Source: Phycisphaeraceae bacterium
GTDB taxonomy: Bacteria > Planctomycetota > Phycisphaerae > Phycisphaerales > Phycisphaeraceae
Direction: 5' to 3'
DNA length: 64,000 bases
Assembly (NCBI GenBank): GCA_028284155.1
Contig: JANQSF010000010.1
Coordinates: 62,001 to 126,000, forward strand
The notes under the pieces were generated by a model. That model worked only from the letters and a program-made list of their open reading frames with translations. It was not told the DNA's origin and made no database searches. The translations under genes and the position numbers were made by a program. The first letter of the stretch is position 1. Every line of letters begins with the position of its first letter. Of the stretch, positions 1 to 8,003 are shown one piece after another.

Positions 1-985
1 CGTAATCCTCGTCCGACGCCCCGTGCAGCAGCATGCCCCACCAGAGCAGCGATGCGGCGAGCACGACGGCGATGGGCTTGCCAATAAGCAGGCAGACGAT
101 GATCGCGATCGTCAGCCCGAGTACGAGCTTGACGCCACGCGGCGCACCCGTCTTGGCCTTGCTCTGTTTGCCCTTCTTGACCTTTGTATGACTTGAACCG
201 GACGACCCCTCGCCCTCTGGCGAGGCCGATTCAGCGGCTGTGTCCGCCTGCTTTGAACCCTCGTTCTTCGATTCGTCAGCGTCCGGGACATCAAACCCGC
301 GCGGCAACACACGAGTCCACAACAGCACGTTTGCGATGACCAACCCGACCAATCCGCCTGCGACCATGAGCACGCGCTTGCCATCGACTTCCGGGCTTGG
401 CGTCGTGACCGTCCAGCTACCGGCGCCCGGCCGATCTACCGCGTTCACCGGCTCGGCTGTGCCCGGAAACCACAGCGCCGCCAGTGGCAGGACCACCAGC
501 GCGACCAGCGCCGCGACCAGCGGGATCGACAGCGGGATGATGAATAGCCGAGCGTCGATCATCGTCGCCGCGATCAGCGACGCCGCGAGCACGGCGTGCA
601 CGACATACGTCGGCCAGGTCTCATACAGCGCGATCAAGCGGATGTCGCCTTCGACGACGCCGGTCGTCCCGAACAGGCTATTGGTCGGCCAAACGTAATA
701 GGCCATGAACAGAGACGCGAAGACCGCGGCCGTCACCGCTTCGACGACGGGATATTGAAACGCGATCGGATCTTTGCACGACCTGCACTTGCCGCGCAGC
801 CAGAACCAGCCCAAGACGGGAACGTTGTCGTAGGCGGCGAGGCGGTTGCCACACTTGGGGCAGGTCGAAGGCGGGCTGACCAGGCTGACGCCGGCCGGCA
901 GGCGATAGATAACGACGTTCAGAAAGCTGCCGACGCACGCCCCGATGGCGGTTACGAATCCGAGGTAGAGCCAAAGCGGGTTCAA
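1..985 (-). CDS. Prepilin peptidase (A24 family), 3' end beyond window
   Basis: Membrane aspartic peptidase that cleaves and N-methylates type IV pilins/pseudopilins. About 328 residues are visible. It opens with a TM segment ([16 protein letters not shown]), followed by the two-CxxC zinc-type loop of prepilin peptidases (CPKCGN and CRSCKD, residues about 39-65), then further TM segments with a first candidate catalytic Asp in TMIDARLF. A long charged insert rich in E, K, S and G ([14 protein letters not shown] and onward) precedes another TM pair. The second catalytic motif (GxGD) is not visible and should lie beyond base 1. The start is TTG at 985-983, because the frame has an upstream TAG (which is the xseB stop) and no ATG or GTG between. 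It follows xseB by 39 nt, probably as one transcript. Confidence 0.85.
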   Translation of the reverse strand, partial: MNPLWLYLGFVTAIGACVGSFLNVVIYRLPAGVSLVSPPSTCPKCGNRLAAYDNVPVLGWFWLRGKCRSCKDPIAFQYPVVEAVTAAVFASLFMAYYVWPTNSLFGTTGVVEGDIRLIALYETWPTYVVHAVLAASLIAATMIDARLFIIPLSIPLVAALVALVVLPLAALWFPGTAEPVNAVDRPGAGSWTVTTPSPEVDGKRVLMVAGGLVGLVIANVLLWTRVLPRGFDVPDADESKNEGSKQADTAAESASPEGEGSSGSSHTKVKKGKQSKAKTGAPRGVKLVLGLTIAIIVCLLIGKPIAVVLAASLLWWGMLLHGASDEDY

Positions 986-1024
986 GGTGCGTCGCTCGAT
1001 CCGGTGGGGCGGGTGAGTTTGGGA

Positions 1025-1297
1025 CTAATCCGAATCATCATCGGCCGATCCGTCGCCGGAGTCCGATTCGACGCGCAGTTTGCCGCCCGCGTCGGTCGTC
1101 AGCTTCGCGATCCGCGATTCAGCCTTTTCCAGCACCTTCCGGCAATGGGCGATCAGCTTGACGCCCTGTTCGTACTCGCCGAGGCATTGCTCCAGCCCGA
1201 CCTCGCCCGACTCGATGCGGTCGATGATCGCCTCAAGTTGGTCGAGGGACTGCTCGAACGACGGCTCTTGCTTGGATGACGCTTTCTTCTTGGCCAT
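1025..1297 (-). CDS. xseB: Exodeoxyribonuclease VII small subunit
   Basis: Small helical subunit that binds XseA to form exonuclease VII, which degrades single-stranded DNA in both directions. The protein has 90 residues, close to the usual 70-90. The core matches the family: SFEQSLDQLEAIIDRIESGE, then GLEQCLGEYEQGVKLI and a helix around CRKVLEKAESRI. The C-terminal 20 residues are an acidic S/D/G tail (SGDGSADDDSD). The partner xseA is not in the window. The gene lies just upstream of the prepilin peptidase on the same strand. Identification is confident from the helical pattern and the E-S/G-E motif. Confidence 0.9.
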   Translation of the reverse strand: MAKKKASSKQEPSFEQSLDQLEAIIDRIESGEVGLEQCLGEYEQGVKLIAHCRKVLEKAESRIAKLTTDAGGKLRVESDSGDGSADDDSD

Positions 1298-1445
1298 GGC
1301 GCGACAGTGTAGCGGGAACGCTCCTCGATCGGGCGTGGCATTGAACTTGGGCAGAGGATGCGCCGATGCCCCTTCCTGCGGTCTGGTCGCGGAAATGCCG
1401 ATCTCCTATCGTGACCGTCTGACCTGACTTACGGGAATCGCGATC

Positions 1446-2759
1446 GTGACGGACACACCCATTGGCGTCGGGATGATCGGCTGCGGCACGGTCGGTGGTG
1501 GCGTGGCTCACCTGCTGACCGAGCAGGCCGAGCTGTACGCCCGCCGCGTCGGGCGACCGATCGAGCTGCGCCGGGTGCTCGTCCGCGACGTCAAACGCGG
1601 CGACCGCGATTCGGCCGTGCCGACTGATCTGCTGACGGACGACGCCGACGCATTCTTCGCCACCGATGACATGCCGATCGTCGTCGAGGTCGCCGGCGGC
1701 ACGGGTGTGATCGGGCAGCATGTCCGACGCGCGCTCGAGACCGGTCGACACGTCGTCACGGCCAACAAGAGCCTGCTCGCCGCGGACGGGGCCGACCTGT
1801 TCGCGCTCGCTCGGCAGAACAACGTGTCGATCGCCTTCGAGGCGTCGTGCGGCGGCGGCATCCCGATCGTCACCGCGCTCAAGTTCGGCCTGATGGCCAA
1901 CCGTATCGACGCGATGTACGGCATCCTCAACGGCACGTGTAACTACATCCTCACGCAGATGACGCAGCGCGACACGGCCTACAGCGACGCGCTTAGCGAG
2001 GCGCAGGAGCTTGGGTTTGCCGAGGCCGACCCGACGCTCGATGTGTCCGGGCGCGACGCAGCTGAGAAGTTGGCCATCCTCGCGTCGCTCGGCTTCGGCG
2101 TCCGCGCGCACGAGAGCCAAGTCTGGTCGGAAGGTATCGACACACTCGACCTCGCTGACATCCGGTTCGGCGCTGAACTCGGGTACGACATCAAACTGCT
2201 GGCTATCGGTGAGCGCCGCAACGAGGGCGTGTCGTTGCGTGTGCACCCGTGCTTCGTGCACAAGGACGAGCCGCTGGCGCAAGTGCACGGCAGCTTCAAC
2301 GCGTTGAGCGTGTTCGGTCACGCGGTGGGTCACACCATGTACTTTGGCCGTGGGGCAGGCCGTCTGCCGACGGCCAGCGCGGTGGTGAGCGACCTGCTGA
2401 ACGTCGCGTCCGGCTGGTACACGCAGGCGTTCTCGACATTGAACATTTGGCCGGACCGCACCGAGCCGGTCGCGCCGCTCGACCCGGCCGACCTGATCAG
2501 CCGGTTCTACCTGCGCATCCAGGCGCTCGACGTGCCCGGTGTGATGGCGAAGGTGAGCACGATCCTGGGCGACTTCGGCATCAGCCTGTCCGCGATTCTT
2601 CAGCACGAGTCGGCCGCCGGCGAGTTCGTTCCGCTGGTCGTCACGACCCACGCCGCGAAGCAGGGCGACGTGCTTGATGCACTAGACCGCCTCACCGCGC
2701 TCGACGAGATCGACTGTCGGCCGGTGTGCATCCGGATTGTTGACTTGCCGGCTGGTTAA
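1446..2759 (+). CDS. hom: Homoserine dehydrogenase
   Basis: NAD(P)-dependent reduction of aspartate semialdehyde to homoserine, the branch point to threonine and methionine. The 437-residue protein starts at GTG. Residues 8-20 hold the Rossmann loop (GMIGCGTVGGGVA). The family motifs TANKSLLA, SCGGGIPIV and EADPTLDVSGRDAAEKL follow, the last holding the catalytic Asp and Lys region. A C-terminal ACT domain (ALDVPGVMAKVSTILGDFGI) suggests allosteric control, typically by threonine. It stands alone, divergent from xseB. A REP pair begins 14 nt after the stop codon. Start choice: the Rossmann strand begins at residue 6, so no later start fits. Confidence 0.95.
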   Translation: MTDTPIGVGMIGCGTVGGGVAHLLTEQAELYARRVGRPIELRRVLVRDVKRGDRDSAVPTDLLTDDADAFFATDDMPIVVEVAGGTGVIGQHVRRALETGRHVVTANKSLLAADGADLFALARQNNVSIAFEASCGGGIPIVTALKFGLMANRIDAMYGILNGTCNYILTQMTQRDTAYSDALSEAQELGFAEADPTLDVSGRDAAEKLAILASLGFGVRAHESQVWSEGIDTLDLADIRFGAELGYDIKLLAIGERRNEGVSLRVHPCFVHKDEPLAQVHGSFNALSVFGHAVGHTMYFGRGAGRLPTASAVVSDLLNVASGWYTQAFSTLNIWPDRTEPVAPLDPADLISRFYLRIQALDVPGVMAKVSTILGDFGISLSAILQHESAAGEFVPLVVTTHAAKQGDVLDALDRLTALDEIDCRPVCIRIVDLPAG

Positions 2760-2772
2760 GGCCGTCTGAGCA

Positions 2773-2845
2773 GTAGGGGGCGCTTTAGCGCACCACGGTT
2801 CAAGGACGGTTGCCCGCAACATTGGTGCGCTAAAGCGCACCCTAC
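2773..2845. repeat. Paired inverted REP (BIME-like), GTAG foot
   Basis: Two 23-nt arms (2773-2795 and 2823-2845) match as an inverted repeat at 22 of 23 positions around a 27-nt spacer. Each outer end is GTAGGG. Each arm is itself a hairpin; the right arm has an 8-bp stem GGTGCGCT/AGCGCACC. A GTAG tetranucleotide at the foot of a small palindrome is the hallmark of REP elements mobilised by REP-associated tyrosine transposases. The right arm ends one base before the stop codon of the 2847-3215 gene. It may also act as a bidirectional terminator for the convergent hom. Confidence 0.8.
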
Positions 2846-2846
2846 G

Positions 2847-3215
2847 TCACACCGGGTCGTGCCCATACGTTTCAAGAAGGTCCGGGAGTTGTGAGACAAA
2901 CGCGCTGCGTGCCATCACCTGATCCGCGCCGGCGTTGCTTGCCGCTTCGAGCACCTTGGTCGCGACGTGAGAGCCGAAGGCGATCACGGTGGGTCGTGAG
3001 TCGTGCGCGACGGCCATGCGGATCTGGTCGAGCACGTCATCGCCGGCGTCGAGATCGATGAACACGGCCGTCACGCGCTCGCCCGCGTCGCCATGATCGA
3101 GCAAGGCTTGCAACTTCTCAACGTTGTGTGCCGACTTGCGTGGGACGCCAGCCGCGTCGGCCGTCGTGTCGATCCGACTGGCGAACATCATGTCTGCGGC
3201 GCGGTAGACAATCAT
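2847..3215 (-). CDS. Receiver-like hypothetical protein
   Basis: 122-residue cytoplasmic protein of unknown role. The fold looks like a CheY-type receiver: an alpha/beta pattern with VTAVFIDLDAGDD (possible phospho-acceptor region), PTVIAFGSHV and GADQVMARSAF, where receivers have D, T/S and K motifs. There is no output domain, and the acceptor and lysine positions are not convincingly conserved, so phosphorylation is doubtful. Its ATG (3215) overlaps the nadD stop as ATGA, so it is translationally coupled and last in the operon with the dehydrogenase, phosphorylase and nadD genes. A REP pair touches its stop codon. Confidence 0.65.
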   Translation of the reverse strand: MIVYRAADMMFASRIDTTADAAGVPRKSAHNVEKLQALLDHGDAGERVTAVFIDLDAGDDVLDQIRMAVAHDSRPTVIAFGSHVATKVLEAASNAGADQVMARSAFVSQLPDLLETYGHDPV

Positions 3216-3856
3216 GATCCGTTCTCCCGGTAGAGGCCGTGCTCTGCGATGTACGTTGCGACGGCGGGCGGCGTCAGTCCATGGACCGGCTCGCCAGCCG
3301 CGACGCGTCGGCGGACTTCGGTTGAGCTGACGTCGATCGCAGGGACATCGACGAGTCGGTTTGCCCACGTGTCTCGATCGAATCCGGCGGGCAGCGCGTC
3401 CAGCACGCCGTCGCGTGTCTCAGGCGGCCTGACCATCACGACCGGCTCAGCCAACTCCAGGATCTTTTCATGTTCACGCCACCGGTCGAACGCGCGTGAT
3501 TGGTCGCTGCCGATCAAGAGTCGAAGCGTGACGTCTTCCGGCAACCGTGCGCGGAGGGTAGCTAGTGTGTCCACGGTGTAGCTCGGTTCGCCGGCCGCGG
3601 CGCGGTCGTACTCGTCTGTAAGAATGATGACGTGCTCGATGCCCTGCAATGCTGATTGCAACATGGCAAAGCGTTGCTCGAACGACGTGTCCGTCTGGCC
3701 AACTTTGAAGGGAGAAACCGCCGCGGGGATGTAAGCGACCAGGTCCGCGCCGACGGCCCGCGCCGCCAGCGGTGGGAGTCGGACGTGCGCGACCGTCGGC
3801 GGGTCGAACGAACCGCCGAAGACGAGCACGGTGTTGGCGTCAGCAAGGTTGGTCAT
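3212..3856 (-). CDS. nadD: Nicotinate-nucleotide adenylyltransferase
   Basis: Transfers AMP to nicotinate mononucleotide in NAD synthesis. 214 residues, normal length. The N-terminal nucleotidyltransferase motif reads FGGSFDPPTVAH: the first His of HxGH is Thr, as in eukaryotic NMNATs (GSFNPIT..H), and the Gly is Ala, while the second His is kept. IPAAVSPFK and the C-terminal SSTEVRRRV (ISSTxIR motif) are clear. Both ends overlap their neighbours by 4 nt (ATGA): upstream with the nucleoside phosphorylase and downstream with the receiver-like gene, so it is tightly coupled in one operon. The start at 3856 was chosen for that overlap and because the beta-1 strand begins at residue 8. Confidence 0.88.
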   Translation of the reverse strand: MTNLADANTVLVFGGSFDPPTVAHVRLPPLAARAVGADLVAYIPAAVSPFKVGQTDTSFEQRFAMLQSALQGIEHVIILTDEYDRAAAGEPSYTVDTLATLRARLPEDVTLRLLIGSDQSRAFDRWREHEKILELAEPVVMVRPPETRDGVLDALPAGFDRDTWANRLVDVPAIDVSSTEVRRRVAAGEPVHGLTPPAVATYIAEHGLYRENGS

Positions 3857-4569
3857 CCGGCGAGCATGGCTTCGACGCGGTCGGCCAGCGCGTTGGCGGC
3901 CGACTTGGCGTGCTGTTGCAGTTTCATCATCAGCCGCATCATGGTCGGCCGCATCATGACGTACCGCGTGGCGGCGGCGATGTCGGGCGAGCCGTCGGGC
4001 TTGACCCACTTGACCGCGTCGGCCGGCAGGGCCATGTCGGCCGTGTCGCTGACGGCGCGGATCGGCGTGTAAGGAATGCCTCGATCAGACGCCGTTTGAG
4101 CGACGTGAAACGACTCCATATCCACCAGCGCCGCGCGGTGTTGTTCGTGCAGCTCAGCTTTGACCTGCGGCGAGTCAGCGATGTAGTCGAGCGTTAGCAG
4201 GCTGACGGCGTCGGCCTGTCCGTTCACGTCAAACTGTGTCGCTTCGCCCATCGCCGTCATAATCTGGCTAATCGGCGGCGCATCGCCCGCGTTCAGCGAA
4301 GGGTCGAGCCCGCCGGCAAAGCCCAAATGTACGACCTGCGCGACGTCGTGTTGCTCGCACGCCCACGCCAGCCCGGCGGTGACACGGTCTGCGCCGATAC
4401 CACATGTGACAGCAACGACTTCAAGTTCGCCGGCGCGGCCGCGCTGCGTGGTCAGCGACGCGCCGTTGAACGACACGCGGTCAGACGCGGGCGTCAGCGC
4501 CAACCGCTTGACGGTTGGCTTGATCTCGTCCGCGATCGCGGCCAGCAGGATGGTGACACGGTCCGACAA
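3853..4569 (-). CDS. Nucleoside phosphorylase-superfamily protein (MTA/SAH nucleosidase-like)
   Basis: 238-residue member of the PNP/UDP phosphorylase fold, which cleaves N-glycosidic bonds of nucleosides. Family landmarks: TCGIGADRVTAGL, VVHLGFAGGLDPSLNAGD (the G-x-AG-L-x-GD loop), ALVDMESFHVAQ (VDMES, ribose-binding Met-Glu) and IRAVSDTAD (catalytic Asp region). Candidates are MTA/SAH nucleosidase, futalosine hydrolase (MqnB) or the hopanoid-linked HpnG; neither menaquinone nor hopanoid genes are nearby to decide. A Met-rich C-terminal helix (MMRPTMMRLMMKLQ) is unusual. It starts 10 nt after the dehydrogenase gene and overlaps nadD by 4 nt. Confidence 0.75.
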   Translation of the reverse strand: MSDRVTILLAAIADEIKPTVKRLALTPASDRVSFNGASLTTQRGRAGELEVVAVTCGIGADRVTAGLAWACEQHDVAQVVHLGFAGGLDPSLNAGDAPPISQIMTAMGEATQFDVNGQADAVSLLTLDYIADSPQVKAELHEQHRAALVDMESFHVAQTASDRGIPYTPIRAVSDTADMALPADAVKWVKPDGSPDIAAATRYVMMRPTMMRLMMKLQQHAKSAANALADRVEAMLAG

Positions 4570-4579
4570 TGGCGTTCCC

Positions 4580-5551
4580 TCACCTGTTGACGACGTTGAT
4601 GGGGCTCCCGCCGATGAATGCGCTGAGATTGTCAGCCGCGGTCGCCAGAAGCCGCTTGCGAGCCGCCTGCGCGTACCAGGCGATGTGCGGCGTGACGATG
4701 CAATTGGGTGCGCCGATCAGTGGGTTGTCGCGCGCGGGCGGTTCCTGTTCCAGCACATCGACGGCCGCGCCGCCGATCACGCCGTCTTGCAACGCCGCCG
4801 CAAGGGCCGACTCATCGACCAACGGACCGCGACTCGTGTTGATCAGGAACGCCGTCGGCTTCATTTTGGCCAATCGCTCGGCATTGACCATGTGTTTGTT
4901 CTGTTCGGTCAGTGGGCAGTGCAGGCTGACGACGTCGCTTTCGGCGAACAGTTCGTCGAGCACAGCCGGTTCGATCTTCAGCCCGGCGCGGCGTTCGTCG
5001 TTCGGCCAATGCCGCGTATGGCCGACGAGTTTCATGCCCATTGCCGCTGCGATGTGCGCGAACGCCAGACCGATTCGGCCGAGTCCGACGATCCCGAGCG
5101 TCTTGCCCGCCAGTTCGACGATGGGCGACAGGGCGAAGCAGAAGTCGTCGCTGCTCGCCCACCTGCCCATGCGCACGGCCTCGTCGTGAATCGACACACG
5201 CCGGGCCAATTCGAGCATGAGCGCGGCCGTGTGCTGCGCGACGGAGTCGGTCCCGTATGTCGGCACATTGGTCACGGGGATACCGCGTTCTTTCGCGGCG
5301 GCGACATCGACGATGTTGTACCCCGTCGCCAGCACCCCGATGTACTTCAGGCCTGGTAGTTGGTCGAGCGTATGCGCCGACAGCGGCGTCTTGTTGGTCA
5401 GCACATAGGGCGCCGCCGACGCACGCTCGACGATCAGGTCGGCCGGCGTGCGGTCGTACACCGTCAGGTCGCCCAGCGACTCGAAGGGCGACCAGCCGAT
5501 GTCGCCGGGGTTGAGCGTAAAGCCGTCGAGCACAACGATGGGGTCGGGCAT
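4580..5551 (-). CDS. D-2-hydroxyacid dehydrogenase (hydroxypyruvate/glycerate type)
   Basis: NAD(P)-dependent oxidoreductase of 2-hydroxy acids; the closest type appears to be hydroxypyruvate reductase/glycerate dehydrogenase. 323 residues. The Rossmann loop is LGIVGLGRIGLAFAHIA. Catalytic residues are recognisable: Arg in INTSRGPLVDE, Glu near LEQEPPARDNPL and His in VTPHIAWYA. The start MPDPIVVLDGFTLNPG (5551) was chosen over an upstream in-frame start because the catalytic domain begins there. It is the first gene of the minus-strand operon dehydrogenase-phosphorylase-nadD-receiver-like. Substrate is inferred from overall resemblance only. Confidence 0.85.
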   Translation of the reverse strand: MPDPIVVLDGFTLNPGDIGWSPFESLGDLTVYDRTPADLIVERASAAPYVLTNKTPLSAHTLDQLPGLKYIGVLATGYNIVDVAAAKERGIPVTNVPTYGTDSVAQHTAALMLELARRVSIHDEAVRMGRWASSDDFCFALSPIVELAGKTLGIVGLGRIGLAFAHIAAAMGMKLVGHTRHWPNDERRAGLKIEPAVLDELFAESDVVSLHCPLTEQNKHMVNAERLAKMKPTAFLINTSRGPLVDESALAAALQDGVIGGAAVDVLEQEPPARDNPLIGAPNCIVTPHIAWYAQAARKRLLATAADNLSAFIGGSPINVVNR

Positions 5552-5681
5552 GGTTTGGCCGATCTTCACGGGCTGAAACGTCGAGACGCATGGTATCACT
5601 CGCAACGCGAGACGGCCTGACCCAACGCGCAGTCGCACCGGCTGATTGGTGGCCTGCCGTCCACGCGGTTATGATCCTTTG

Positions 5682-6299
5682 ATGCCTGTGTTCCTCGACA
5701 ACGAACCGCTCGACGTGACGATGGGCGACCTGGCTGGCGTGATCGAGGCCGCACGCCAGCGGTTGGCCGACCGCAAGCGCATTATTGTGGAGGTTTCACT
5801 CAATGGTGAGCCGTTGGTTGGCGAAGCGCTGGCCAATCATGCGAATGAGGCGGTCGGCGATCAGGAGGTTCGGCTGGTCTCAGCCGAGCCGGGCATGATC
5901 GCCAGCGAAACGTTGACACAACTGCTCCGGCTGCTCGAGGCCGGCGAGGCGACGATGCAGCAGACGGCCGACCACCTGCAACGCGACGATTATGGCGAGG
6001 CCATGAAGTTGATGACCGCGCTGTTTGAGACCTGGCAGAGCGCACCCGTCGGCGTGTACCAGTCGGCTGAACTGGTTGGCATCGCGCCCGACTCCTTGCG
6101 GGTCGGGGACAAGTCGCTGACCGACCTGGCCAACGAGTTGGTCATCCAATTGCGGACGGTGCGCGACCTGCTGGAGAATCGGGATACGCTGGGGTTGGCC
6201 GACGTGCTGGCCTACGAAATGCCCGATACGGCCAAAGCTTGGAAGGCCGTGATCGAGGAGTTGCTCGACCGGATCGAGGACGCGGCAGGGGGCGATTGA
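5682..6299 (+). CDS. Hypothetical protein
   Basis: 205 residues, no recognised domain, no signal peptide and no TM segment. The N-terminal third looks like an alpha/beta unit (KRIIVEVSLNGEPLVGEAL, then DQEVRLVSAEPG) and the rest is all-helical, acidic and Leu-rich, ending in a helix around AVIEELLDRIEDA. It is probably a cytoplasmic partner-binding protein. The start ATG at 5682 (MPVFLDNEPLDV) is preferred over an upstream in-frame GTG. It is divergent from the dehydrogenase operon and followed by a terminator-like hairpin, so it is probably a single-gene unit. Confidence 0.6.
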   Translation: MPVFLDNEPLDVTMGDLAGVIEAARQRLADRKRIIVEVSLNGEPLVGEALANHANEAVGDQEVRLVSAEPGMIASETLTQLLRLLEAGEATMQQTADHLQRDDYGEAMKLMTALFETWQSAPVGVYQSAELVGIAPDSLRVGDKSLTDLANELVIQLRTVRDLLENRDTLGLADVLAYEMPDTAKAWKAVIEELLDRIEDAAGGD

Positions 6300-6311
6300 C
6301 CTGGTCTCGAT

Positions 6312-6333
6312 CCGGGCCTTCAGAAAGGCCCGG
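6312..6333 (+). terminator. Intrinsic terminator-like hairpin
   Basis: A perfect 9-bp stem, CCGGGCCTT/AAGGCCCGG, with a 4-nt loop (CAGA), followed by only three T residues. It lies 12 nt after the stop of the 5682-6299 gene. Confidence 0.6.
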
Positions 6334-6372
6334 TTTCGGGCTCGCTCTTACAGTCTTGGCGTCGGCGGTCTT

Positions 6373-6428
6373 TTGACCTTCGACTCTTGACTTTCGACCT
6401 TCGACTCTTGACCTTCGACCTTCAACCG
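6373..6428 (+). repeat. Heptamer tandem array TYGACYY, eight units
   Basis: Eight consecutive 7-nt units from 6373: TTGACCT, TCGACTC, TTGACTT, TCGACCT, TCGACTC, TTGACCT, TCGACCT, TCAACCG. Seven fit TYGACYY exactly and the last is diverged. The array ends one base before the nuoC ATG and occupies the place of a ribosome binding site. It resembles in design, not in sequence, the cyanobacterial short tandemly repeated repetitive heptamers. Confidence 0.9.
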
Positions 6429-6429
6429 T

Positions 6430-7002
6430 ATGCCCACGCCCGCTCCCAACCTCGACCACCCGACGCTGCCACTGCTCAAAGCGCAGTTTCCCGAGACGCG
6501 ATTCTTGGCCAGCGAATTTCGCGGCCGAACGACTGTGGTCGTGCCGGCCGAAGCGCTGCACGCCGTCATGCGATACCTGCGGCATGACGCGGCGTGCGCA
6601 TACGACTTTCTTTCGGACGTCGTCGGTGTTGACTACCTGAACTACCCGGTCGACAAGTCAGCCTTGCCGGCAGGGCGGTTTGCGGTTGTTTACAACCTGG
6701 TCTGCACGCGGGACGAGCGTCGGCTTTACATCAAGGTCATGCTCGACCCGTCCTTGCCGACCGACCGCATTGAGGACGACCCTGCGCTTCACCTGCCGAC
6801 GGTCACCGACCTTTGGCCCGGCGCCGAGTGGACGGAGCGCGAGGTGTTCGACATGTTCGGCATCCGCTTTGACGGCCACCCCGATCTGCGGCGCATCCTG
6901 TTGTGGGAGACCTACCCGGCCCACCCGTTGCGCAAGGACTACCCGCTGCGCGGGCGTGGTGAGCGCGAGACGTACGAGGTGGTCGAGCGGGATAGCGCGT
7001 AA
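6430..7002 (+). CDS. nuoC: NADH-quinone oxidoreductase subunit C
   Basis: 30-kDa subunit of the peripheral arm of complex I. 190 residues, typical for a stand-alone NuoC. The signature block is present: EWTEREVFDMFGIRFDGHPD then LRRILLWETYPAHPLRKDYP. The first part holds the usual beta sheet (FAVVYNLVCTRDERRLYIKV). No other nuo gene is in the window, so it is orphaned from its complex. There is no Shine-Dalgarno sequence: the heptamer array runs up to one base before the ATG. The next in-frame start would remove conserved sequence, so the ATG at 6430 is kept. Confidence 0.92.
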   Translation: MPTPAPNLDHPTLPLLKAQFPETRFLASEFRGRTTVVVPAEALHAVMRYLRHDAACAYDFLSDVVGVDYLNYPVDKSALPAGRFAVVYNLVCTRDERRLYIKVMLDPSLPTDRIEDDPALHLPTVTDLWPGAEWTEREVFDMFGIRFDGHPDLRRILLWETYPAHPLRKDYPLRGRGERETYEVVERDSA

Positions 7003-7061
7003 CAGACGGCTCTTGACGCGCGCCATGGTTCACACACGTTCAAGCGAACTGACCTGGAGGT

Positions 7062-7853
7062 TTAGCTGTTCTGACGCCGGTCTTGACCGCTTCGGCGTTC
7101 GGCCCGTTTCGGAAACGGTGTGCGTGGGTCGATGCCGACACGCGTGCCTTCGGCGGTGTGTTCGGTCATCTCGGGCGGCAGGTCGGGCGGGGCCGGGCCG
7201 AGTTGGCACTGCTCCTCGAAACACTCGGTGATGATCTGCACGGCCTCGTCAATGCTATTGGTGACCCGGAACAGATCCAGGTCATCGGGGCTGATGGTCT
7301 GGTACTGATCCCGCATGGTCGTCTTGATCCAGTCGATCAGTGGGTCCCAGAAGTCGTGGCCGATGCAGACCACCGGGAACGGGTCAACCTTGAGTGTCTG
7401 GATCAGCGTGAGGCTTTCCCAGAATTCGTCCATCGTCCCATAGCCGCCGGGAAAGATGATGAATCCCTTGGCGTACTTCACGAACATGACTTTGCGGACG
7501 AAAAAGTACCGGAACATCAGTTCGTGCGTCTGGTAGGCGTTCGGTTCCTGTTCCATGGGCAGGCTGATATTCAGGCCAACCGATTGGCCGCCCGCTTCCT
7601 GGCAGCCTTTGTTCGCCGCCTCCATGATGCCCGGTCCACCGCCGGTGATCACGGCGAAGTCGTTTTCCGCCAGGACGCGGCCGCAATCGACGGCGAGTTT
7701 GTAAACCGGGTCTTCAGGCGGCGTGCGGGCCGACCCGAAGACCGATACTGCCCGTCCGACGGCGCTCATCGTCTCGAACCCATCGACAAACTCACTCAGG
7801 ATTCGGAAGAGCCGCCAGGTCTCTTTGGAGAGGTTCAGTTCTTCGGTCGCCAT
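7062..7853 (-). CDS. LOG-family protein (nucleotide 5'-monophosphate phosphoribohydrolase type)
   Basis: 263-residue Rossmann-like enzyme of the LOG family (formerly annotated lysine decarboxylase-like). Members hydrolyse nucleoside 5'-monophosphates to base and ribose 5-phosphate; some release cytokinins. Motifs: VSVFGSART, AVITGGGPGIMEAANKG and the catalytic FPGGYGTMDE. The C-terminus is a charged tail (KRAERRSGQDRRQ). The start at ATG 7853 is fixed by AAGGAG at 7861-7866, 7 nt upstream. It is monocistronic or follows rplT in the same direction across a 150-nt gap that contains a small palindrome. The in vivo substrate is unknown. Confidence 0.88.
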   Translation of the reverse strand: MATEELNLSKETWRLFRILSEFVDGFETMSAVGRAVSVFGSARTPPEDPVYKLAVDCGRVLAENDFAVITGGGPGIMEAANKGCQEAGGQSVGLNISLPMEQEPNAYQTHELMFRYFFVRKVMFVKYAKGFIIFPGGYGTMDEFWESLTLIQTLKVDPFPVVCIGHDFWDPLIDWIKTTMRDQYQTISPDDLDLFRVTNSIDEAVQIITECFEEQCQLGPAPPDLPPEMTEHTAEGTRVGIDPRTPFPKRAERRSGQDRRQNS

Positions 7854-7860
7854 GGCTGGT

Positions 7861-7866
7861 CTCCTT
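7861..7866 (-). promoter_or_regulatory. Ribosome binding site AAGGAG
   Basis: A consensus Shine-Dalgarno 7 nt before the ATG at 7853. It decides the LOG-family start against an in-frame start further upstream. Confidence 0.75.
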
Positions 7867-8003
7867 GGCGCGGCAGTCACGCGCACCCGATGAGTCGGCT
7901 TGTGTATCTATTAGTGCGATGCCGATTCGACATTGCGGGGTTCGCGCGCGTCAAACCGGATGCCGATTCAATCGGCAATCGGTCAACGCAGATCGATAGT
8001 TGA

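Noticed and set aside
1233-2651. Minus-strand 472-codon ORF antisense to hom
   Set aside because: No domain; hom is unmistakable on the plus strand.
3212-3856. nadD as inactive because HxGH is altered
   Set aside because: The second His, the SSTxR motif and operon coupling are preserved, and the Thr variant exists in active NMNATs.
6373-6428. CRISPR-like repeats
   Set aside because: Units of 7-9 nt without spacers; no cas genes.
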